Below, one piece after another: positions 23,671 through 33,767 of a DNA stretch of 64,000 nt. Under the pieces are notes generated by a model, which saw only the letters and a program-made list of their open reading frames with translations, had not been told where the DNA came from and ran no database searches. The first letter of the stretch is position 1. Each line of letters begins with the position of its first letter. A program made the position numbers and the translations under genes. The stretch comes from Earliella scabrosa (taxonomy: Eukaryota; Basidiomycota; Agaricomycetes; Polyporales; Polyporaceae). The stretch covers positions 806,001 through 870,000 of the forward strand of contig JABYQQ010000005.1 in assembly GCA_022605405.1 (NCBI GenBank). The letters are read 5' to 3'.

Positions 23671-24567
23671 AGCGATCACGTTCGCAACCTTAACTGCGCC
23701 TTGTTTCAATTCACTGCGCGGCGGAGACTGGAGTCTAGGGCTCGTAATATGTATACTATATGCATATGCACGGAGCGCCTCCCCGTAACTCTATCCGAGT
23801 CGTTGAGCGCATCCGCAAGCTCGATTGTTCCCCATATCTAAAGTCTGGAGCGGCTTGGTTGGGTATCTAACGTAACTCGTTCTATAGGTTGGTGACACCA
23901 CGTCCACCGTGACCGACCCATCTCCGCAACTTATGGCCGTCAGGACCAAGGTCCGCCTCAAGTGCACGGATAGAGACCCTGGCGAACACCATCAGCCTTC
24001 TATGCCCCCCTCGATCTGTCGTTGCGTACACCTTCCCGCGCCCCCATCCATCTTCCGTGCCTGTGCAGTCCCATAGCTCAGGCTCACGAACCGCTGCAAG
24101 CTTCTATGCCTTTTCCTCCAAGGGCATTCACGAACGCCCGCCCGCTGTCGTCGGAAGCTCGCACGACGCCGCAGCATCAGTAAGTATATGTACAGGTTAC
24201 AATGCATTGTAGCGACCATGCAACCGTACGCGCGCAGGTCGCCCGCCCTCTAGACTGCTCGCGACAAGGGTCCGTCGCTCGGTGCGGTACGTACACCACG
24301 TAACCCCGACTTGAGGTGATGAGATCCCGGACGCTGTACTCCCTTGTACTCCTCACCCCGACCGCCGTGCCCGTTCCTGTCCCTTCGCTACTTGTTCCTC
24401 GCTCCGTGGGCGGATGCTGAAGTTCCCATAGCGCTCGCTTGCTTTAAATGGGCCCGGGTGTTCCATCCGGGTAAATCATTGATAGGTGGTGGTGGAGCGT
24501 CCGCCGGGTTGCGCCCCTCGCACTCCCTTAGCACACTATTGTATTGCTTGCGCGCAGCATCAGCGAG
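23671..24567. other. Intergenic spacer
   Basis: About 900 bp without a gene I can support; overlapping short frames near 23992-24219 and 24344-24586 look like chance. Confidence 0.45.
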
Positions 24568-24816
24568 ATGCCGACACTACAGCTGATCGTGGTGCCGTTA
24601 CCCGCGGCCGTACGTACCAGGGCTTACAGGACAGGAAAGTATACGCCCATGGAGTATTGCCCGGCGAGCAACGGGTATGTGGTCAGGATTCACGACGTCT
24701 GCTTCACGTTGGTATGGCTAACAAGGACTCAGTGGGAGGCGCTGAATCGTACTGAACATCGTGATGGTTTGAAGTTTGAACGTTGGATCTGGACAGATAC
24801 GGATCTCGGTATATGA
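24568..24816 (+). CDS. Hypothetical 82-residue protein
   Basis: Single-exon frame starting MPTLQLIVVPLPAAVRTRAY and ending WIWTDTDLGI at TGA. The composition is protein-like, with clusters of aromatic and hydrophobic residues (VRIHDVCFTLVWLTRTQWEA), but I recognise no domain and there is no neighbour that suggests a role. The ATG lies 3' of a GCATCAGCGAG context. It may be an orphan or chance frame. Confidence 0.35.
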   Translation: MPTLQLIVVPLPAAVRTRAYRTGKYTPMEYCPASNGYVVRIHDVCFTLVWLTRTQWEALNRTEHRDGLKFERWIWTDTDLGI

Positions 24817-25638
24817 ACGTGCGAAAGCAGATCGCTCTCGACCTGCAGATCCTCATCCTCCTCGCTCTCCTGTCTGCCTCGCACGCGTACTGGTTCGCGA
24901 CGTCGAAACGACTCGCCATGGTCCATAGGAAGCTACAACATCGAGCCTCATCTCAAGAGTGAGCCGAACCCAAGAACCAATGCATATGATATGCTGAGAC
25001 GACCAGTGCTACGGATACAAGCGACGCTAGGCGTCTTGTGAGTGAGTCAGGCCAGGGTACAGTACGGTACTACATAGGAGGAGGAGGGATCACGCCGGCG
25101 AGGAAACAATGCTGATAAGTAGGGACGTTGCGCGGAGACTGTAGTATGTACGATGCGATGGTGGGGGCAGATGCGATGTGAGATGTGAGGAGAGGTACGT
25201 AGACGGAGCACGTGTGGACGGAACTATGGCGAGGGAGAGGCGGGTCGGAATGTGGAGAATGGGGTGTTGTTGTATCTGCAGCGCGTCCAGAGGGACCAGG
25301 TGTTAGTAAAGGTGGTTTTGGCTTTTGGTTAATAAGGGGGCAAGGAAGGACATATTGGGGGAGCATGTGAAGTAGTACTGTACGAGAGGGGCGGGAACCA
25401 TGACATTCGTGCATTCATACAGTCATGAGATGACGTGTAAGAGGAGGGCAGGGCATAAAGAGAGTGGGGTTGGCCGTTTTAGCCCTGTCGCGGGTATATG
25501 ATGGCTCGTTTTGAGTGTAGACGAGTTGTTCGCCATCCCCTTGGATTCCAGGAACGGATGCTGTGGGGGCGACTATTGCCATTGCACGGGGAACGGCGGG
25601 TGGGCGAATCCAAGGATGGGAATATGCGTGGTATCCGT
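24817..25638. other. 3' flank of the CASTOR-like gene
   Basis: About 820 bp. Frames on both strands at 25415-25840 overlap the last exon of the minus-strand gene and are shadows; nothing else is supported. Confidence 0.5.
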
Positions 25639-27758
25639 TCAGCACGACCGCAGCAGTGCCTGCGCACGGCTAGCGTGCGCCTTGTCGATGAGGAGGTTCG
25701 CGGTCTTGTACGTCGAGCTATACATGTGGTTGATGCCGTTCTCCTCCAGCGTCCTCGAAAACCGGTTGACCAGACCGTGTTTCTCTGGTAACGAGGTCTA
25801 AGCACCCAACCATGGATGCTCGCAAACAGGACACTCACCGAGTCCGAACTTCCGCAAGTCGATCTGCAAGCACTTGAGCATGCCCACCGCGTCAGGTAGC
25901 TCGCCGTCCTCGTCCTCGTCTTCTATGGTGTTCTCTTCCTGGGCCCAGCGCTCAGGCGAAGCGTTTCGGGAGTCCAGGACGTCCAGTTCCTGGCTGCACA
26001 TCACCATGTGCCTCTCACTCGCGGGGAATAGAGTTGCAAGTAGGGACACTGGGGCAGCGAGCGACGAGCCCTCTGGCGTGCGCGTGAAGGAGAAGAAGGG
26101 GACGAGTGGTGATGGAGTCGACACGCTCGAGGAGGTCGATCGGGAGCGCGAGCGTAGAGAACCGGTCGTTTGGGGCTTCACTGTCTGCGTGGTATCGAGG
26201 TGCCGGAGCTTGGGCCTGGTATCGCCATCGCTCGTATCGTCGTCGGTCGAGTCTCCTGCGTCGAGAGTATCATAAAACACCGGAGACTCCGAACCGGATC
26301 GTTCGGAAGGGTCCTTCTTCGGGGATTCAGGCGCTACCCGTGTTGTTGTATCGCTACCGCTACCCGCCTCACCTTCACTGAAGGAGGTCACATGGATATG
26401 GTCAGCGGATAATGGCGGTAACACCGGCGAAGGACTACGAGGCCTGGAACGACGCTCGGATACTGGCGCGCCGGAGGGGCCAACGATGAGTTCGGGGAAC
26501 GCGACGAGCTTGATGATCTTGAGGCCCCATGTGTCAGCGCTATCGTCCGATAGTCCAACGCACGTAATATCGGGTGATAGAACGCGGACATCGCAAGTGG
26601 ATGGGGAGTGAGAGAGTGAGCGAGCCGACGGAGGGCGGGGAGCCGCAACGGAAGAAGCGTCGTCGGCTACATCACCATGGGGTGGATGTTCAAGTCCTGG
26701 ATCTTCTAGAGGGGACGGCATGCCCTGCAGTAGCTCGCGAGAGCGAGATCCTGAGCTGAGCGAGCTGCTCGTCGTTCCGTTGGTGTTGCTCCGAGAACGA
26801 GTGAATATCATCCCGCTCCCAGTGTCAATGCTGTTGCGCCCGGTACTGGAAAGGGAGTGGAGGTCGAACGGGTTCACGGAAAGATCTTCGTCGCCGGCGG
26901 GTGAAAGCATGGGCGACGTGAAAGCCGAGACCTGTGCGGTCAAATTCATGGGGTCTGACAGGTAGAGGTCAAACCCTGCGGAGCCTAGAAGAGACATGAC
27001 TTCGGCCAGACGGCCTTCCTTAACCTGCGAACACATAAATGTGTCAGTATCCGGGGCTTCGCTGAACGTATTGATGCGAGGGAAGGCGGCATAGATAGAT
27101 AAGGAACGTCGATGGGCAGACTATGAAGTCGGGTAGCACTTTACGTATGAGATGCATACCGGTTGCCGTGATTCGGGTACCTCTGAGAGCCGGCATGGTG
27201 TAGGTTGAGCCGAGATAATGACTCACAAAGATGAAGTCGCTCATGTATGAGGACTGGTAGAGGATGGAGATTCCAGCAGCGGCGAGCGGAGCTGACAACT
27301 CGTGCACTCGAGCACCAGAGGTGTCTAGGTGCAATAGATTTGCGGGGTCAGTTGAAGAATATGTAACCATACTGTGTGGACGCACCTAAGCGATCGGAAT
27401 GAGAGTCTATTTGGAGGACCTTCCACCGTTCAGAGGTGACTTCGACAGGTTCCCAATCTTCCTTGACGCGTTTCTGTCGTCGAGGAGACTCCTTGGCTTC
27501 GAGGCGGGAGTCGCGTTCACGCTGCCTTACTCGTCGTGCATCTTTTCGTGCAGCCTTGTGGAACTCTTGGAGGGTATCGTGCTCGGCAAAGAGGCTAACC
27601 TCGATCTCGTTACAGGTGATATTCAGGAAGGTAGGGTTGGGGAGCAAAATTTGGCGGAGGACATGGGGCGTAAAATTCTCAAGGCGGGAGCGAGGGAGGT
27701 GGACGAGAGAGAGGGAGACGGGGAGTAGAGAGATTGTGACGGAGTCGGTATCGCTCAT
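25639..27758 (-). CDS. CASTOR-like double-ACT-domain protein with long disordered insert
   Basis: The start at 27758 gives MSDTDSVTISLLPVSLSLVH. After about 110 residues the first ACT_7-like unit is WKVLQIDSHSD, then an intron, DTSGARVHELSAPLAAAGIS and ILYQSSYMSDFIF, then VKEGRLAEVMSLLGSAGF. A second unit closes the protein: MLKCLQIDLRKFGL, intron, EKHGLVNRFSRTLEENGINH, MYSSTYKTANLLIDKAHASR and a stop at 25639. The IxxLYxSxYxxxxIxV pattern in both units is the hallmark of ACT domains in CASTOR/GATS proteins, which in animals bind arginine and signal to TORC1. Between the units lie roughly 330 Ser/Pro/Asp-rich residues, probably disordered. Whether the fungal protein senses arginine is inference. 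Confidence 0.75.
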
Positions 27759-30283
27759 ACGGATCGCTCGGGGAGGGAGAGGGATGGGGGCGAGAGAGCG
27801 GAAGATGGGAGTTATAGGTAGAGGAGGGAGGGAGGAGGAAAGCGGGCGGAAGGGGAGGGAGGAGGGGTAGGGGAGAGCCGGGCAGCTAGTTGCATGCCGG
27901 CCAAGAGCCATTCCACCCTCGCAGTCCTTCTTGCACCCGGGCGTCTATCGCGCGTGTTAATTTCGTGTCTGCAACGCCGGCCCGCCTGCCTTTTCGGGTC
28001 TTATCTACCCGACACCGACGCCCTCGATCGAGATTCCACGCCCGCGGCCGTAATCGGAATCCGGCTTCCTGATCGGTCTGAACCCCGCCTCCCTCGCGTC
28101 CCTGCTCACACTGCGAGGGTTGCCTCGGTCCAGCCCCGGTCTCGTGCTCTGCGGGCCACGATGCATGCAGCTGCTCCCACTTACGCTCGCCCTTGCACGC
28201 CTTACGTTCAGCTCGCCAGCAATGCTGCGGACATGGGCCAGGAACTTTCTGATCTTCTTCTGATCGCCCCCTGCGGCACCTCCAACGCCACGGTGATACA
28301 GCCAGCTTGCATCTCTCTACTTCAAGTACTTACGCCTCGAGCGAAGTTGGTATTTCCTTCCTTGTGTTTTCCGTCTTCAGGGTTATGCATAGTCAACACT
28401 CAAACTGACCCACTCCTCTGACTCACCTGCGAATCGTTCCCAGAAACATCGCGGCTTTTGGTAGACGCAGTCGCCGAGCTGTGAGGGTGGGCACATAGAT
28501 ATGGAAGGCATGCTGCATGACGCATAGATCACGCTCAGATGACCTTCTTCTCCTGTGCAATGCTTCTTCTCTTCGCATCACTGCGCCAGTAACATGTTCG
28601 CTGTTCTCCCCATGTGCGCTCATCCTCGGCGATCCGAGCGCAGACTGTTCATGCGCTGACGACCATGAACGTGCGAGCCATCTCTGCACCACAAGTGTAC
28701 AGGAACAGTGGTGGATCCGTCGGAGGATGGTACGTATACGCTACGTCGTGAGTGTGGATTCTCTCGTTATTATTCTTGGACCGCCTCGCACGCCGTACTC
28801 ATTCATCGTTTTCCCAGCAAGAAGGGCTGCATGCCAACCAACCCTGACAGACAGGTAACGAGGACAGCATCAACCCTCCGGTTCCACCAAAGATTGCCTC
28901 CAATTGCGCCGTCAGCAGCTGGTAAGTTCGCCAAGATATTCTCTCCTTCGCCCTCAGCGGCCACTCGTGTACGTGCGCAGTTGAGCTACTTACCTCCGCG
29001 CTGACACATGCAGACAGAACTAGAACTTCGCCCTTCCGTATCCCTCCGTGTCTCGCATGCGCGCGACCTGGGTGCGCTCTCGGAGTCACTTGACCAGACG
29101 TTCTGGGAGAACGTCCGGCAGCTTTCGTCAAGCGCTTGGATGCCGTCGCAAAAGGCTCCATGCGCCGTGTCTTCGTTCTGTCCAGAGTCAATCCGGGTCG
29201 CCCACTTCGTCAGTAACTTTACCAACTGGCAACACAGGCTGTCGCAACACGACCCTTGAGCTTGTACCATATCGCATAGGAAGCCCGTGCATTTCCATTG
29301 ACAGACGGCCCTGAGGCGGGTGTACATATATGCTCCACACCTGCAGGTGCTTCCCAATACATTCTCATTCAGCCGCTCTCATTTCAGCGTCGGCGTCTGC
29401 CCAATTATCAATGCCCGCCGAACCTTACATTCTGAGCCTTTCAGTCTCTTGTCAGACTTCTCACCCGCACAGGCTTCGATCCCGGATCTCCTGACTCGCC
29501 GATATTCCATACAGAACGCAGGAAGCCGCAGAGAGGGAACGTACTCACCAGTCTCACTAAACACCGTACGCCACCAGCACCGCTGGGATCGTCCCTCGCC
29601 TTGAATACGGCAAAAACACTCACGGACGTCCGTGCACACTCTATTTACGGCTACATGCCGCCGGGTGCCTCGATCGGCCCCATCGTCGATGCACGTCCTC
29701 GCATCAGCCTTTGTCAAAGGGATCGCTGGAGTGGCAGACTGTGCGAATGCGGTGTCTCCGAGTATGCACCGTGCGACGCTGCATTCGCAAGATAGGGCCG
29801 ATCCCTATCGCGCGAGCTGGGCAAATCGAGTATGGTGCAGGGTGCACTGCATGAGCGTGGGTCATCCGACGCACTTGCGTGCTTCCGGCCGTGCGCAGGC
29901 GGTCATACCACCGTACGATGGCAGATGACTGACGGTCCACGGAGGGCGCAACATCAAGGCAGGTCTCCTGACTGTGGTAGTGCAGCGAAGGTGCAGCGTA
30001 GGATCTAATGAGGCATTGTATCTGTCAGAAACGTTCGCGGGAGAAGAACCTTACGGCCAACTATTAGATGTTCCAGAGACTGATATAACACCGCACAACC
30101 CGTTATCGCTACGAGACGTTTCAGTGTACCTGTCAGGTAGTCAATGTACGGGCCAATGAATCGAAACCTCGCAGCATGGTCTCACCTCATTGCGCCGCAC
30201 TAAGCAGTCAATTGGCACATATCATGGTTGTATCTTGCACAACATCGCAAGATCGTTCTACACATATCTCAATCCGCTACAGT
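27759..30283. other. 2.5-kb region without a recognisable gene
   Basis: Open frames on the plus strand at 27894-28421 (175 codons from an ATG), 28517-28735 (ending at a good GTACGTAT donor), 29008-29259 and 29632-29928 have no recognised motif. The 28517 frame followed by an acceptor near 28820 (TTTTCCCAG) could be part of a spliced orphan gene, but I could not build a complete model. The left 130 bp is the CASTOR-like gene promoter. Confidence 0.4.
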
Positions 30284-31763
30284 TCAGCGTGGTTCGATAG
30301 CAGTTTCGGCCTCGCCCTCTGGCTCCTCTTCGTTTCCCAGTGGCGGTTCTTCGGTGCCCCGCAGGAAGTTCAGCCACACCCACGACATGCCTCGTCCCTC
30401 CATATCGTACCAATAGTTGATCGCAACCGTGAAGCCCTCCTGTCGCACGTAGTGCCACCACCCCGCAGGAAGATACAGCGTCTCTCCTGCCCGGACGGTA
30501 ATGTGGATGGGGTGCGCCTCTGTCGGGAGCGCACCGGGCGCTGTGGGGTCTGCGACGGACGACCAGCGCACCAGGGGCGTAGAGGGAGGCGAGGGAACGA
30601 GTTCTAGTTGGCAGGAGGCGGAGGAGCGTTGGTAGGTCGCGTGTGGGTATTGACGTTCTGAAAGAACGTGTCATGCGAATGCATGGATCTATAAGGAAGA
30701 TACGGACCTTTCAGACACCAGCCTTCTGTTGGGGGGAGTAATGTGAAATGTTTCGCACCACGGATGACCGTGTAAATATTCTCGTACGGGTCTGCGTTCG
30801 GTATGGATTAGCACTTTGTGTGGTTGCTCCTCGGACAAGGAGGACATACCGCTGTGTATGCTCGTCACGCTCTTATCGTCGCCGATCCATAGGTTCACCG
30901 CATCTGGGGATCTGTCTGGGCGTCACCAAACGATGAGCGATGAGCGGACAGGGATTGTGTATGAACACCATGACGTACCCAATGCGTCACTGCACCACGG
31001 AATCTCGCTAGGAACGTGTTCACGCAACGGCTCGAACTCAGATGGGTCGTCTTTCCCGCTCATGTCGTAGTAGCGGTTGGTGAATAAGTTGCCGTTCTGA
31101 GACTGTAGGTAGTGGACCTCCGTGCTGTGAGTGTCCTCAGTGCCGGGAGAGTCTAGAAGAGAAGGACGATCAGAGTGGTTTCGAGAGGTAGGTGTTTGTT
31201 CCATTGCGAACATGTCAGTAATCGCACCTAACCTGAAGAGAGCGTTTGAAGGAATGAGGCCATGTCCATCATCTGCGTGTATGGCTCCGCGAAGTACAGT
31301 CTGTTTCCCGGACCGCGAGTTATGGCATCCGCTCTCCTACATGCGCAAGATAGCTCGTCTGTAGTGAGGAGACAAGGTATCGCACAAGAAACATACCCGT
31401 TTGGAGTAACCGCGACGGAAATTTGTCTTTCTCCCATGTGCTGTACAAGCCAGTCTTTAGACCACGCTCCAGTGTGTTGTATCGCAGAGTCTGAGAGCAC
31501 ATCAGCCATTACATGACCATCTGGCCCAATAGACCGTCGATTGCTCGCCTTTGATGAGTACTGGTCTAGCGATGTGGACCAGACGAGAGAACTCGAGAGA
31601 GCTAGGAGCTTCGTCAAGAATGTCATACTGATTACCATTCAAGTCTAAAGCACGTTGACTGTGTTGGCTTTGTATGGTTAATCGCTGGTCTGTACTCACC
31701 ATGATATTCTTCCGCCAACCACTTTAATGTGTCCATGCGATTTATGGCTCGGAGCTGCGCCAT
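30284..31763 (-). CDS. JMJD7: JMJD7-type JmjC protein (lysyl hydroxylase family)
   Basis: Fe(II)/2-oxoglutarate hydroxylase of the small JmjC class; human JMJD7 hydroxylates lysine on DRG GTPases. I place the start at 31763 ([20 protein letters not shown]), though an extra upstream exon is possible. Exons then give [83 protein letters not shown] and [20 protein letters not shown] with the HxD iron ligands. The distal His is in [13 protein letters not shown], followed by [23 protein letters not shown] at 30284. The motif order matches JMJD7 along its whole length. About ten short introns. Confidence 0.85.
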
Positions 31764-32037
31764 GAGCCAGACCTCGACCTACGACATGTGTCAGTGGTGT
31801 CAGCTACTATGCAATTGTCAGCGAAAAGCCACATGAAGCACGAACCACACTCTCGTCAATACAGGGACTAGAAGGAGATCGCGGTTGGATCTTGAGTTCT
31901 TCAAAGAGACGCCAAGATTATCTACCCGCCGGGCGTCTGAGTTGCCATTCCGAGACCGATTGCGGCTCAGCGCGCGCGTATCGCCCCTCGGCCGCAGAAG
32001 CTCAGCCACTCACTGACTCTTGCTCTCCTCCTCCACC
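31764..32037. promoter_or_regulatory. Head-to-head promoter, JMJD7 / DID2
   Basis: 274 bp between the assigned start codons; frames that cross it on the minus strand have no motif. If JMJD7 has an additional 5' exon, part of this is 5' UTR or coding. Confidence 0.4.
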
Positions 32038-32943
32038 ATGAGCAACCTCGAGAGTGAGCGCTCTAGCAGCTATGCATTTGACGTGTCTCTGATAACCTCC
32101 AGAGACCCTCTTCCAACTCAAGGTCCGTCGCAAAACGGCCCTGCGCCCAGCCATGACGTCTTACCGAGTCCACCCCGCAGTTCACCGCGAAGACGCTGAA
32201 CAGACAAGCAAAGAAGGCACAGAAGGATGAGGGCACGGAGAAGGCAAAGCTGAAGAAGGTGCGCCACTCACGTCCCTGCCCGCAATAGGCCGCTGCTCAG
32301 TGGCGGACCCGCTCCCCCAACAACTTGGCAGGCGCTGCAGCAGGGGAACAACGATGGCGCGCGGATATACGCCGCGAACGCGATCCGGAAGAAGAACGAG
32401 TCCCTGAACCTGCTCCGCCTCTCGAGCAGGGTGGACGCGGTTGCGAGCCGGGTCGAGACTGCCGTCACCATGCGGCAGGTGTCCGGGAACATGGCGTCCG
32501 TAGTGAAGGGCATGGACAAGGCGATGGAGAGCATGAACCTAGAACGGGTGCGTACCCTCCACCTCGACCCTTCCCTCATGTCCCTCCCTCATCCTCTTCC
32601 TTATCCTCATCTCCACAATCTTCAATCATCTCTTCTATCCCGCCTCGGACCTCTCCCTCGCCCCCAGATATCCCTGGTCATGGACAAGTTCGAGTCGCAA
32701 TTCTCGGACCTGGACGTGCAGACATCCTACATGGAGGAGACGATGTCGAACACGACCGCAGTCTCCACGCCGCAGGACGAGGTCGACCAGCTCCTGAAAC
32801 AGACCGCGGAGGAGGCGAACATCGAGCTCCAGCACGACCTCGCCTCGAAGGAGGCACCCGTGATCGAGGTCCCGAAGGAGAAGATCGGCGAGGAGGATGA
32901 CATGCTCGCGGCGCGGCTGCGTGCGCTGCGCCCTGCGACGTAG
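32038..32943 (+). CDS. DID2: ESCRT-III subunit DID2 / CHMP1 (Vps46)
   Basis: Late-acting ESCRT-III protein that recruits the Vps4 ATPase at endosomes. The start at 32038 (CCACCATGAG) begins MSNLE; two very short introns join K-TLFQLK to FTAKTLNRQAKKAQKDEGTE. The next exon after 32330 gives ALQQGNNDGARIYAANAIRK and KNESLNLLRLSSRVDAVASR, the core ESCRT-III helices. After a 3' intron near 32550-32670 the protein continues MDKFESQFSDLDVQTSYMEE. The C-terminus DDMLAARLRALRPAT, stop 32941-32943, is a MIM1-type helix that binds the Vps4 MIT domain. About 200 residues, as expected. Confidence 0.93.
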
Positions 32944-33767
32944 TCTTAGACGTGCTGGTGGACCCCCAATGCCCCCGTTGTTCATTCAACGCTAGTCGAG
33001 AAACGCTCGGACGATCGTCGCTGGTCTCGTAACCACTGTGCAGCAGCTTGTATACTGTCATTGTACACTCGGTATGTATCATCCATCAGAATGCGTTCAT
33101 GCATACACGCAAGGCACGGGCGGGCGTACGCACGCACTCGGCGAGGGACGTGCGGGGTGCAAGAAACCATGATTATGAATTACAACGCGTCAACAACACG
33201 GTCGCGAGCAGCACAATCCTAAGGTAAGCAGAGTCGTCGCGCAGCGGTCATATACGTGTGAGATCCAGAAACCTCCGAAAGTGAGAAAGACGTAGAAGAT
33301 GGCCTAGTACACATGTGGTGAATGGAAGACGAAATGCGGGGACTAACGTAGCTATGGAATACAGGCCGCGGAGGCGCAGAGCTGAACACAGGCAGGGGTC
33401 GTAGCCACATGAGGAGCAGATGGAGAGCAGATGCATCAGGGAGGCGTGCGGTGCATGGGCGGTGAGACACGGGGCGGAGGGACGTCAGGACGTGCGTAAG
33501 TGGAGGAAGGTAGAGGCGTAGCAGGGGATAGGGGGATCTTCGTGGTAAGATGGACATGAAGGAAGAACATAAAGCTCGGCGCCGAGCCGGAACGAACATG
33601 AGCAAATAGACTATACGTTAAAGTAGCGTGCACGGAGATCGTAGCTGTCGTGGAAGGGTAAGAGGAACCAGCATCCTGGAAAATGAAAAGTGTCACGTAA
33701 CGGGGCCATACACACGCATGAACAAACCACGATTGCAGAAGTCCCATCTGCGTTGTCGGCTCGGAGG
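32944..33767. other. Intergenic between DID2 and the disordered-protein gene
   Basis: About 820 bp, convergent 3' ends. Frames here are low in complexity and unsupported. Confidence 0.5.

Noticed and set aside
32325..32900. 191-codon plus-strand frame over DID2
   Set aside because: Alternative frame of the DID2 exons; the real frame matches CHMP1 throughout.
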